From Geomonas limicola (lineage in GTDB: Bacteria; Desulfobacterota; Desulfuromonadia; Geobacterales; Geobacteraceae), in assembly GCF_014193675.1 (NCBI RefSeq), contig NZ_BLXZ01000003.1, positions 558,001 to 622,000 of the forward strand: a stretch of DNA of 64,000 nucleotides. Direction: 5' to 3'. Positions 52,996-61,465 of the stretch are shown piece by piece. The notes beneath the pieces were generated by a model. That model was not told the DNA's origin and made no database searches. It was given only the letters and a program-made list of their open reading frames with translations. The position numbers and the translations under genes were made by a program. How positions within the stretch are numbered: position 1 is the first letter of the stretch; each line of letters begins with the position of its first letter.

Positions 52996-53613
52996 TCAGC
53001 AGCGCGGCAGCCGCCGCTCCAGGTGGCGCGGGAAGAGCTCCCCCACCAGGTCCTGCACCTGGTCGAGGCGGAGCGTCGTGCCCCGCTCGCGGGAGAGCGA
53101 GGTGATACTGCAGCCGGGCATGCCGCAGGGATTGATCCGGTCGAAGGCCGAGGTGTCGGCGTCGACGTTGAGACAAAAGCCGTGCATGGAGACCCAGCGC
53201 CTGACCCCAACCCCGATGGAAGCGATCTTGCCGCGTTCGGTCCAGACGCCGGTCCTGCCGGGGACCGGGAAGCTTTCGACGCCGAATTCGGCGCAGAGCT
53301 CGACCAGGAACTCCTCCAGAAAGCGCAGGTAGCGGTGCAGGTCCCTGCCGCGGCAGGCGAGATCGAGCATGGGATAGCCGACCAGTTGCCCCGGACCGTG
53401 ATAGGTGACGTCGCCGCCGCGGTTCACCCGGAGCGCCTCGACGCCCGGGTCGAGCACGTTGCCGAGATCGCCGCCGGTCCCCACCGTGTAGACCGGTGCG
53501 TGTTCCAGGAGAAGCAGGGTTTCCGCCCCCGCATCCCGGACCTGGGCGACACACTGCTCTTGGATGTCCAGGGCCTCGGCGTAGCCGATCAGCCCGAGAT
53601 TTCTCATGATCAT
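52996..53613 (-). CDS. lipB: Octanoyltransferase LipB
   Basis: The start at 53613 (MIMRNLGLIGY) or 53607 gives about 205 residues. Signature blocks NRGGDVTYHGPGQLVGYPML, GKIASIGVGVRRWVSMHGF and NPCGMPGCSITSL include the catalytic Lys (GKIASIG) and Cys (MPGCS). It transfers octanoate from ACP to lipoyl domains. It supports the adjacent 2-oxoglutarate dehydrogenase. Confidence 0.93.
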   Translation of the reverse strand: MIMRNLGLIGYAEALDIQEQCVAQVRDAGAETLLLLEHAPVYTVGTGGDLGNVLDPGVEALRVNRGGDVTYHGPGQLVGYPMLDLACRGRDLHRYLRFLEEFLVELCAEFGVESFPVPGRTGVWTERGKIASIGVGVRRWVSMHGFCLNVDADTSAFDRINPCGMPGCSITSLSRERGTTLRLDQVQDLVGELFPRHLERRLPRC

Positions 53614-53881
53614 GCTTGGGTCCTGCCTTTGATGGGAAAAAGTGTCGCACCGCACGGGAAATAAACGGGGGGACACGGAGTTTCGCGGGAGCGCCCGGCA
53701 ACCGGCGGGCGAGCGGCACAACAGGTAAGGTAATTCTAACACATCGACATGAAAAGGGGATTCGGGACGGCAAAAAAATGGTGCGTTGCCTGCCCCGGAT
53801 CCCCTTTAGTGGATCCTGCGTCACCCGTGTGGACGCCTACATGTTCATCTTTGTCTCTTCATTCATGAAGAGGTGTCAGAG

Positions 53882-55291
53882 CTAGCCGTGGATCGCCCGT
53901 TTTTCCACATCGAGGGCCGCCTCCTTGAGCGCCTCCGAGAGGGTGGGATGGGCGTGCACGGTGAGCATGATGTCCTCGGCGCTGCCGCCGAAACTCATCA
54001 CGGTGACCGCTTCGGCTATCATGTCCGAGGCGCGCGGGCCGAAGATGTGGATGCCGAGCACCCGGCCCCCTTCAGCTTCGGCGATCACCTTCACGAACCC
54101 TTCGGTCTCGTCCATGCACTTGGCGCGGCCGTTCCCCATGAAGTTGAACTTGCCGACCCGGTAGGCGATCCCTTCTTCCTTCAAGGCCTCTTCGGTCTTC
54201 CCCACCGAGGCGGCCTCGGGCCAGGTGTAGCAGACCCCGGGGATGCAACCGTAGTCGACGAGGCTCGGTTCGCCGTGCATCCGCTCCAGGCAGACCGCCC
54301 CCTCCTCCATCGCCTTGTGGGCCAGCATCGGCCCGAAGATCAGGTCGCCGATGGCGTAGATGCCGGGGACGTTGGTCTGGTAGTTCTCGTCCACCAGGAT
54401 CTTGCCCCGCTCCAGCTTGACGCCGAGCTCCTCGAGGCCGAGCCCTGCCGAGAGCGGCCGGCGCCCGACCGCCACCAGCACCCGGTCGCAGACCACCTCC
54501 TGGGTGCCTCCCTCGACCTCGACCCGCGCCGCCAGCCGCCCGTCGCGCTCCTCCACGCCGGCCACCTTGGCCCCCAGCAGGAAACTCATCCCCTGCTTCT
54601 TGAGGGAGCGCAAAAGGGCATCGGCCACCTGGCCGTCGCTTCCCGGGACCAGGCGCGGCAGCATCTCGGCCACGGTCACCTTGGCCCCGAGGCGAAGCCA
54701 GACCGAGCCGAGCTCCAGCCCGATGTAGCCGCCCCCCACCACCAGGAGGTGCTCCGGCACCTCGGGGAAACTCAAGGCCTCACGGGCGCTCCCTACCCGG
54801 TTGCCGTCGAACTTGAGGGTGGGAAGTTCGACCGCCTCGCTGCCGGTGGCCACCAGTACCTTGGCGGCCTTGAGCAGCGCCGGCTTGTCCCCCTGGACCT
54901 CGACCTGGTGCAGGCCGTCGGCTCCGGGTTTGAGCAGCTTCGCGACGCCCGAGTAGCTCGCGATCTTGTTCTTCTTGAACAGATAGGCGATGCCGTCGGT
55001 CAGTTTCTTTACCACATCGTCCTTGCGGGCCATGAGCGTCGCCAGGTTGAGTTTCGGCTCGGGGATCTCGATGCCGTGGGCGGCAAAGCGGTGTCCGGCC
55101 AGGTGGAACAGCTCGCTCGAGTCGAGGAGCGCCTTCGAGGGGATGCACCCCTCGTTGAGGCAGACCCCGCCCATGGTGGCGCGTTTTTCGACCACGGCCA
55201 CCTTCATGCCCAGCTGGGCGCCTCGTATCGCTGCCACGTAACCGCCGGGCCCCGCCCCGATTACGATGATGTCAAAGGTCTCTTCTGCCAT
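53882..55291 (-). CDS. lpdA: Dihydrolipoyl dehydrogenase
   Basis: The start at 55291 (MAEETFDIIVIGAGPGGYVA) gives 469 residues, full length. The FAD motif GAGPGGYVAA, the redox disulfide GVCLNEGCIPSK, the NAD motif VVGGGYIGLELG, and the C-terminal HAHPTLSEA with catalytic His are all present. E3 component of the 2-oxoglutarate dehydrogenase complex (reoxidises dihydrolipoamide, reducing NAD). Downstream of odhB by 129 bp. Confidence 0.95.
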   Translation of the reverse strand: MAEETFDIIVIGAGPGGYVAAIRGAQLGMKVAVVEKRATMGGVCLNEGCIPSKALLDSSELFHLAGHRFAAHGIEIPEPKLNLATLMARKDDVVKKLTDGIAYLFKKNKIASYSGVAKLLKPGADGLHQVEVQGDKPALLKAAKVLVATGSEAVELPTLKFDGNRVGSAREALSFPEVPEHLLVVGGGYIGLELGSVWLRLGAKVTVAEMLPRLVPGSDGQVADALLRSLKKQGMSFLLGAKVAGVEERDGRLAARVEVEGGTQEVVCDRVLVAVGRRPLSAGLGLEELGVKLERGKILVDENYQTNVPGIYAIGDLIFGPMLAHKAMEEGAVCLERMHGEPSLVDYGCIPGVCYTWPEAASVGKTEEALKEEGIAYRVGKFNFMGNGRAKCMDETEGFVKVIAEAEGGRVLGIHIFGPRASDMIAEAVTVMSFGGSAEDIMLTVHAHPTLSEALKEAALDVEKRAIHG

Positions 55292-55420
55292 GCCGTTCTC
55301 CTTATCTTGTGCTCGGGGAGCAGCCCCCCCTCCCGTCAAGGGAGGGGGACCGTCGTTGTCTTTCAAATTGCTGCCCCAGGTGAGAATCGGGAAGAATCCC
55401 CGCCTGCCTCGCGCTTACCC

Positions 55421-56668
55421 CTAAAGCAGCATCTCCTCGGGTTGCTCGATGAACTCCTTGACCTTTTTCAGGAAGCCGACCGCCCCCTTGCCGTCCACGA
55501 TGCGGTGGTCGTAGGAAAGCGCCAGGTTCATCATGGGACGGATCACGATCTGTCCGTCACGCACCACGGCGCGCTCCTGGATGGAGTGCATGCCGAGCAC
55601 CCCGCTTTGCGGCGGGTTGAGGATGGGCGTGGAAAGGAGCGAGCCGTAGATGCCGCCGTTGGAGATGGTGAAGGTCCCCCCCTCCAGGTCGGCAAGGGCC
55701 AGGGTGTTGTTGCGCACCTTCTCGGCGAACCCTGCGATGGCGCGCTCGACCTCGGCAAGGCCCATGGTCTCGGCGCCGCGCAGGACCGGCACGACCAGCC
55801 CCTTCTCGCCCCCTACCGCCACACCGATGTCGCAGAAGTTGTGGTAGACGATGTCCTCACCCTCGATGCTCGCGTTCACCTCGGGGAACTCGGCGAGCGC
55901 CAGGCAGCAGGCCCGTACGAAGATCGACATGAACCCCAACTTCACCTGGTAGCGTTTCTGGAAGTACTCGCCGAACTTCTGGCGCAGCGCGAGCACCTCG
56001 CTCATGTCCGCCTCGTTGAAGGTGGTGAGCATGGCGGTATTCTGGCGCACCGACACCAGGCGCTGGGCAATCTTCTTGCGGATCGGGCTCATCGGCTTGC
56101 GCACGATGCGTTCCCCGACCTCCGCACTCTTTTGGGGCGGCGCCGGGGCAGGCTGCACTGGCGCCGCAGCGGGAGCCGCCGGCGGGGCCGGCTGGGCAGG
56201 CTGCGCCGCTGCAGCGGGCTGGGCCGCCTGGACCGGCGCCGGGCGCGCTGCCAGGAGGTCCTCATTGGTAAGCCGGCCACCGCGACCGGTCCCTTTCACC
56301 TCCTTGGGCTCGACTCCCATCTCGCGGGCGAGCTTGCGTCCCGAGGGTGACATGGGGGGCTCCTGGCCCGGAGCCGCCGGCGCTTCGGGTTCTGCCGGCG
56401 TTTTCTCGGCCGATGCCGACAGGGCGGGCTTTTCCGCACCCGCCGCTTCCAGGGTGCCGATGACCGTGCCGATCTTGACCGTCTCCCCCTCCGGGACCGT
56501 GATCTTCAGGATCCCCTCCCCTTCGGCTACCACCTCGAGGGTCACCTTGTCGGTCTCGATCTCGAAGAGCGGCTCATCACGCGAAACGCGCTCGCCAGAC
56601 TTTTTCAGCCACTTGGCGATGAGCGCCTCGAACACGGACTCGCCTACTGCCGGCACCTTTATTTCCAT
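55421..56668 (-). CDS. odhB: Dihydrolipoyllysine-residue succinyltransferase (E2)
   Basis: The 415-residue protein has a lipoyl domain (about 1-75, EIETDKVTLEVVAEGEG with the lipoyl Lys near 42), a Pro/Ala linker, an E3-binding domain (SPSGRKLAREMGV, GRGGRLTNEDL, about 105-145), a Pro/Ala/Gln-rich linker, and the catalytic domain with LSYDHRIVDGKGAVGFL. The E2o start MEIKVPAVGESVFEA is typical. It transfers succinyl to CoA in the core of the complex. ATG 56668 follows GGGGGAGCAT. Confidence 0.94.
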   Translation of the reverse strand: MEIKVPAVGESVFEALIAKWLKKSGERVSRDEPLFEIETDKVTLEVVAEGEGILKITVPEGETVKIGTVIGTLEAAGAEKPALSASAEKTPAEPEAPAAPGQEPPMSPSGRKLAREMGVEPKEVKGTGRGGRLTNEDLLAARPAPVQAAQPAAAAQPAQPAPPAAPAAAPVQPAPAPPQKSAEVGERIVRKPMSPIRKKIAQRLVSVRQNTAMLTTFNEADMSEVLALRQKFGEYFQKRYQVKLGFMSIFVRACCLALAEFPEVNASIEGEDIVYHNFCDIGVAVGGEKGLVVPVLRGAETMGLAEVERAIAGFAEKVRNNTLALADLEGGTFTISNGGIYGSLLSTPILNPPQSGVLGMHSIQERAVVRDGQIVIRPMMNLALSYDHRIVDGKGAVGFLKKVKEFIEQPEEMLL

Positions 56669-57081
56669 ATGCTCCCCCTACCCTCTGATGTGATCGTAGC
56701 TGCTGCGCAATATACCTGTTCCTGAGTAACCCCAAGCTTCCGCTCGTAAAATGCTCCCTCCCCTTCAAGGGGAGGGGCGGGGATGGGTCAAACAGTGGCA
56801 CGGAGTTGATCCCCATCCCCCTCCCGTCCTCCCCCTTGAAGGGGGAGGGACGCACTGGCGGAAAGATCGACGCTTATCAGGTAATTTTTTTTGGTTCTGC
56901 TCTCGACGGGAGCCGCTGGTCCGGTCTGGTGTTTTGAAAGTGCTCCGGAGGCGGGTGCCGATTTCCGTAGAAACGGGAGTCCCCTCTCCCGCCAGGGGAG
57001 AAGGGACTCTGGTTCCTCGTCTCCTATGCTCCCTGCCCGACAACCACGTAAGGCAAGTTCCCCAGGCGGTTCGGCGTCCTG
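56669..57081. repeat. Intergenic region with GC-rich palindromic repeats
   Basis: CCCTCCCCTTCAAGGGGAGG at about 56757 is a palindrome, and CCCCCTTGAAGGGGGAGGG at about 56832 is similar, enclosing about 70 bp. A third block CCCTCTCCCGCCAGGGGAG at about 56981 is the same dispersed type. It splits sucA from odhB, so they may be read through or have a separate promoter. Confidence 0.55.
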
Positions 57082-59772
57082 CTAGGGAAGCTGCAGCGCC
57101 TCGGTCACGATGCGGTGCTGCTCCACCCGGTCCAGGCGGTGCGAACCCGAGGCGGGTGCGGCGGCGTCGGGACGCCCCACGTACTCCGGTTCCTGCCCCA
57201 AGAACTCGGCCAACTGGTTGCGCAACGAGCGCCAGGCCCCCATGTTGCGCGGTTCCTCCTGGACCCACCGGAAGCGGGTGCCGGAGGGATAGCGGCCCAG
57301 GGCTTCCTTCAACTGGTCCGCGGCCAGCGGGTAGAGCTGCTCCACCCGGATGAGCGCGATCCCCTTGGTCTGCTCTTTCTGGATCCGCTCCAAAAGGTCG
57401 TAGTAGATCTTGCCGGTGCAGATCAGCACCTGGCGCACCTCCTCGCCGGCGGAATCGGCGATCACCTCCCGGAAGCCGCCGGAAGCGAGATCGCTTAAGC
57501 TGGAGACGCAGAGCGGGTGGCGCAAGAGGCTCTTCGGGGTGAAGAGCACCAGGGGCTTGCGGAACTTCTGCAGCATCTGGCGCCGGAGGACGTGGAAGAG
57601 CTGGGCCGGGGTGCTCGGGTAGACGATCTGCAGGTTGTCGCCGGCCGCCTGGGCCAGGAAGCGCTCGATGCGGGCGCTGGAATGCTCGGCCCCCTGCCCC
57701 TCGTAGCCGTGCGGCAGCATGAGCACGAGCCCGCTGCAGCGCTCCCACTTGGCCTCACCGCCGGAGACAAACTGGTCCAGGATCACCTGGGCGCCGTTCA
57801 CGAAGTCGCCGTACTGGGCCTCCCAGATGGTGAGCGCCTCCGGGGCCTCCAGCGAATAGCCGTACTCGAAGCCGAGCACCGAGAATTCGGCGAGCATGCT
57901 GTCGTAGGCACGAAACCATGCGCCGTTTTTGGCGACGGTCTCAAGCGGCAGGTACTCCTTGCCGTCCAACTGGTCGCGCAAGACTGCGTGACGGTGGCTG
58001 AAGGTGCCGCGGCGGACGTCCTGCCCCGAGATGCGCACCGGAAAACCCTGGTCGAGAATCGTTGCGAAGGCGAGCGTCTCCACGTTGCCCCAGTCCAGCG
58101 CCCCGCTGTTCAACACCGCCTCGCGGCGCTTGCCCAAAAGTGCCGCCACCTTCGGGTGCGGCGTGAATCCGTCCGGGAGCAGGCTCAGCTTGCCGGAGAG
58201 CTCCTGCAGGGTGGCCGGGGCCACCGCGGTCGCCACCGGCTCCTTGACCGGACCCGGTTTGCGCCCGGTCCAGCGGGCCAGAAACGCAGACTCCATCGGT
58301 ACCGGGCCGCGCTCGCTCGCCCCCTGGATTTCGGAGAGCACCTGATCCTCGAGCGCCTTCAGCTCTTCGACATTGAACCCCTCGTCCTCGAGCTCGGCCT
58401 GGTAGATGGCGTGCAGCTGCGGGCGCAGCTTGATCCGCTCGTACATGAGCGGCTGGGTGAAGTAGGGCTCGTCCCCCTCGTTGTGGCCGTGCCGGCGGTA
58501 GCAGATGATCTCGACCACCACGTCCTTGCGGTAGGCGTCGCGGTAGGCAAGGGCGAGTTCGGTCGCGTGCAGGACTGCCTCGGGGTCGTCGCCGTAGACG
58601 TGGAACACCGGTACCCGCACCATCTTGGCCACGTCGGTGGCGTAGAGGCTGGAACGTGCGTCTTTGGGGGCCGTGGTGAAGCCGATCTGGTTGTTGACCA
58701 CGATGTGCAGCGTGCCGCCGGTGCGGTACCCCTCGAGCTGCGAGAGGTTGAGCGTCTCGGCCACCACCCCCTGCCCGGCGAAGGCGGCGTCGCCGTGGAT
58801 CAGGACCGGAAGTACCCGCGCCTCCCCCTCGCTCCCCATCCGGTCCTGCTTGGCCCGGACTTTCCCCTCTACGACGGGGTCGATCGCCTCGAGGTGGCTC
58901 GGGTTCGCCGCCATCGAGAGGTGGATGGCGCGCCCGTCGATGCTGAGGTCCGAGGAGAACCCCTTGTGGTACTTGACGTCCCCCTCGCCCACCACACCGT
59001 ACTCGGCGTTGTCGGCGAACTCGGCAAACATGTTTTCCATCGGCATCCCGAAGATGTTCACCAGGACGTTCAGGCGCCCGCGGTGCGGCATGCCGAGCAC
59101 GATGTCGGTCATCCCGAGCTTCGCTGCCGTACGCACGGCAAGGTCGAGCATCGGGATCAGCACGTCGCCCCCCTCCAGGGAAAACCTGGTTTGGCCGGGG
59201 AACTTCTTCTGCAGCTGCCGCTCGAAAAGTGCCGCTTCCTTCAGCTTTCTCAGGGTGCGCAGCCGATCCGCGGCCTGATAGGTGCCGCGATTACTGGTGG
59301 GTTCCATCCGGTCGATCAACCACTGCCGTTCTACCGGATCCTGGATGTGCATGAATTCGACCCCGATGGAACCGCAATAGGTCGAGCGCAGCACCTGCAG
59401 GATCTCCTTCAGGGTGGCCGTTTGTTTCATGAAGCGCCGGGTGTGGAAGGTCTTATCGAGATCGGAGATTTCGAGGTCGAAGGCCGACAGGGCCAAGAGT
59501 GGGTGATCGATCTGACAGGGAGAGAGGGGATCGGTGCAGGCGAGCAGGTGCCCGATGTCCCGGTAGCGGTAGATGAGCGACTGTACCGCGGAGTGTTTCA
59601 GGGCGTCGCCGGTGACTAACTCCGCGTGAACAGGAGCCTCGGTTCCAGCGCCACCCAAATCGAATCCGGTGAAGAACGCGCGCCACTCCTCGGAGAGGTT
59701 TTCCGGTTGCTGTTTCCAAAGCTTGTACTGATTCTCAATCCAGAGGGGGCTCACATTGTCCAGCAGACCCAT
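57082..59772 (-). CDS. sucA: 2-oxoglutarate dehydrogenase E1 component
   Basis: I choose ATG 59772 (MGLLDNVSPLWIENQYKLW) because AAAGGAGCG lies 7 bp upstream. The 896-residue protein has IGVEFMHIQD, the thiamine-binding MPHRGRLNVLVNIFG and GDAAFAGQGVVAETLNLS, VNNQIGFTT, RRHGHNEGDEP and LPHGYEGQGAEHSSARIERF. It decarboxylates 2-oxoglutarate and loads succinyl onto the E2 lipoyl group. Length is typical. First gene of the sucA-odhB-lpdA-lipB run. Confidence 0.95.
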   Translation of the reverse strand: MGLLDNVSPLWIENQYKLWKQQPENLSEEWRAFFTGFDLGGAGTEAPVHAELVTGDALKHSAVQSLIYRYRDIGHLLACTDPLSPCQIDHPLLALSAFDLEISDLDKTFHTRRFMKQTATLKEILQVLRSTYCGSIGVEFMHIQDPVERQWLIDRMEPTSNRGTYQAADRLRTLRKLKEAALFERQLQKKFPGQTRFSLEGGDVLIPMLDLAVRTAAKLGMTDIVLGMPHRGRLNVLVNIFGMPMENMFAEFADNAEYGVVGEGDVKYHKGFSSDLSIDGRAIHLSMAANPSHLEAIDPVVEGKVRAKQDRMGSEGEARVLPVLIHGDAAFAGQGVVAETLNLSQLEGYRTGGTLHIVVNNQIGFTTAPKDARSSLYATDVAKMVRVPVFHVYGDDPEAVLHATELALAYRDAYRKDVVVEIICYRRHGHNEGDEPYFTQPLMYERIKLRPQLHAIYQAELEDEGFNVEELKALEDQVLSEIQGASERGPVPMESAFLARWTGRKPGPVKEPVATAVAPATLQELSGKLSLLPDGFTPHPKVAALLGKRREAVLNSGALDWGNVETLAFATILDQGFPVRISGQDVRRGTFSHRHAVLRDQLDGKEYLPLETVAKNGAWFRAYDSMLAEFSVLGFEYGYSLEAPEALTIWEAQYGDFVNGAQVILDQFVSGGEAKWERCSGLVLMLPHGYEGQGAEHSSARIERFLAQAAGDNLQIVYPSTPAQLFHVLRRQMLQKFRKPLVLFTPKSLLRHPLCVSSLSDLASGGFREVIADSAGEEVRQVLICTGKIYYDLLERIQKEQTKGIALIRVEQLYPLAADQLKEALGRYPSGTRFRWVQEEPRNMGAWRSLRNQLAEFLGQEPEYVGRPDAAAPASGSHRLDRVEQHRIVTEALQLP

Positions 59773-59826
59773 TCGCACGCTCCTTTTTTCATGAATGTGG
59801 GAAGTGTAGCAGACGGGTAGAAGCTT

Positions 59827-60177
59827 TCAACTCCTTGAGCTTTTCGGATAACGCCGTACTAAAACGCGCTCCAGGGTGATCATCCCGCCGTCCATCATCT
59901 CTTCGGCACGGGGGAGCACCTGCTCAAGGCGTTCTTTCGTGTCGACGACCTCGAGCACCATGGGGAGCTCGCTGGAGAGGCGCAAGAGGCGGTCGGTGTG
60001 GTAGGTGTGGTGGGCGCCGAAGCCGGCAACACCGCGCAAAACGGTGGCTCCGGCGAACCCTTCGCTACGGAAGAGCTCCACGAGCGCCTCGTAGAGCGGG
60101 AGGTGACCGTGACGGTCGTTCTCGCCGATGTAGATCCTGAGCAGCGCCTGTTCTTCGAGGGTGTCGTTCTGATCCAT
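59827..60177 (-). CDS. DUF190 family protein
   Basis: The start at 60177 (MDQNDTLEEQALLRIYIGEND) gives 116 residues. The pattern LLRIYIGENDRHGHLPLYEALVELF and FAGATVLRGVAGFG, then VLEVVDTKERLEQVLP, is DUF190, a PII-like small protein. It is next to crcB (90-bp gap), a frequent pairing, and may modulate fluoride export. A short ATG with weak site. Confidence 0.88.
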   Translation of the reverse strand: MDQNDTLEEQALLRIYIGENDRHGHLPLYEALVELFRSEGFAGATVLRGVAGFGAHHTYHTDRLLRLSSELPMVLEVVDTKERLEQVLPRAEEMMDGGMITLERVLVRRYPKSSRS

Positions 60178-60266
60178 GCCGCGTTCGCTCCCGGCGCGCC
60201 GGCTTAAAAGCCGCCTGCCGCGCCACAATTATTTTTGGTCCATGGGTTTTTCGGGAAAAGCGCCAT

Positions 60267-60641
60267 TCACAGGGCCCGGGCCACGACGATGCCGAGCCAG
60301 GTACAGGCCAGGCAGGCGACGACGCTGGACAGGATATTGCCAAAGGCGTTGAGCACAGCCCCTTCCTCGATGAGCCGGAAGGTTTCGAAACTGAAGGTGG
60401 AAAAGGTGGTGAGCCCGCCCAGGAAACCGATGGTGAGCGCGGTGCGCAGGGTCGGCGAGATCAGCACGCTGCGGATCGAGAACTCCATGATGAGTCCAAT
60501 GAGGAAGGCGCCGATCACGTTGACGACGAAGGTGCCGTAGGGGAAGGCCCGGCCGCAGAGGTCGTAGACCCAGCCGGAGAGGAAATAGCGGGCGAGGCAG
60601 CCGAGTGCGCCGAAGAAGGCTATGGAAAGGATCTGCTCCAT
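60267..60641 (-). CDS. crcB: Fluoride efflux channel CrcB (Fluc)
   Basis: The 124-residue membrane protein has four segments and the Fluc signature: GALGCLARYFLSG, FVVNVIGAFLIG and GFLGGLTTFSTFSFE. Fluc forms an antiparallel dimer that exports fluoride. No fluoride riboswitch is visible in the short upstream region. The next gene upstream (60665) starts 23 bp away, so the genes from 61465 may be co-transcribed. Confidence 0.93.
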   Translation of the reverse strand: MEQILSIAFFGALGCLARYFLSGWVYDLCGRAFPYGTFVVNVIGAFLIGLIMEFSIRSVLISPTLRTALTIGFLGGLTTFSTFSFETFRLIEEGAVLNAFGNILSSVVACLACTWLGIVVARAL

Positions 60642-60664
60642 ATTGAGCGCGTGCTCCGCGGGGT

Positions 60665-61465
60665 CTAGAAGGTCCAGCCGAGGTTGAGGCCGATCAGGTC
60701 GGAGGTGGATTCGGGCTGCAAAAAGCCCTTCTTGAGCGGGGAGGCGCCGAAGCGGAACCCCTCGTAGCTGACCGTTACCCTGAGGCCTCCGTAGCGCAGG
60801 CCAGCTTGGGCGAAGGGACTCCAGAGCCCTTCGGGGCTGAAGGTGGTGGGACCGACACTCTTCAGCTTGACGTAGTTACTGGCGTAAAACGGGTAGGTGG
60901 CGCCCGCCTCGCCGGTGACCTGGAACTTCGGGCCGACCTGGCAGCTCCCGCGCCCCCCCAGTTTCAGGTAGCCGGTCTGCCAGTACTCTGTGTAGCCCTG
61001 GGAAGGCTGGCCATTGGCCGAGGTGGCGTCCTGCAACCCCCTGAACCACCAGCGGTAGCCGAGCGAGGTGAACGGCTCCAGCGTCCAGCCCCCTGCGTCG
61101 TGACGCCACCCCGCCCCGATTTCGTGCCGGGTACCGACGTAGCTCACCTCGGTCTTGACCGGGATCTGTTCCTGAGTCTCCCCGTCGTAGTCGACGTACC
61201 CCCCGAACACCTCGTGCCGCGACTCGATCATCAGGGAGTTCGGCGCCTGCCGGTACACCGGCAGGGCGAGGTCGAGCCCACCGGCGAAGAGCGGGCCGGT
61301 CTCCTTGAGAAGCCGCCGCGCCGCGTGGTACTCGCGCCAGGTGAAGTACTGCGCGGAGAGGTACGGAGTGATTTCCGGACCCGCCGCGCAGGCGGTCTCG
61401 AGCGTGCCGGCCAACAAGAGGAATGCGATGCCGATTCTAAGAAACAAGCCGGTCTGACCCCTCAC
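60665..61465 (-). CDS. Putative outer-membrane beta-barrel protein
   Basis: The 266-residue protein has a signal peptide (LRIGIAFLLLAGTLETACAA) and many alternating hydrophobic strands rich in Tyr, Trp and Gly (YGGLRVTVSYEGFRFG; ending GLNLGWTF with C-terminal Phe), as in outer-membrane barrels. The family is not recognised. Its GTG start at 61465 overlaps the TAG of the RNase gene, so they may be translationally coupled. Function unknown. Confidence 0.75.
   Translation of the reverse strand: MRGQTGLFLRIGIAFLLLAGTLETACAAGPEITPYLSAQYFTWREYHAARRLLKETGPLFAGGLDLALPVYRQAPNSLMIESRHEVFGGYVDYDGETQEQIPVKTEVSYVGTRHEIGAGWRHDAGGWTLEPFTSLGYRWWFRGLQDATSANGQPSQGYTEYWQTGYLKLGGRGSCQVGPKFQVTGEAGATYPFYASNYVKLKSVGPTTFSPEGLWSPFAQAGLRYGGLRVTVSYEGFRFGASPLKKGFLQPESTSDLIGLNLGWTF

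Noticed and set aside
60642-60664. Fluoride riboswitch before crcB
   Set aside because: The gap is only 23 bp, too short for the motif.
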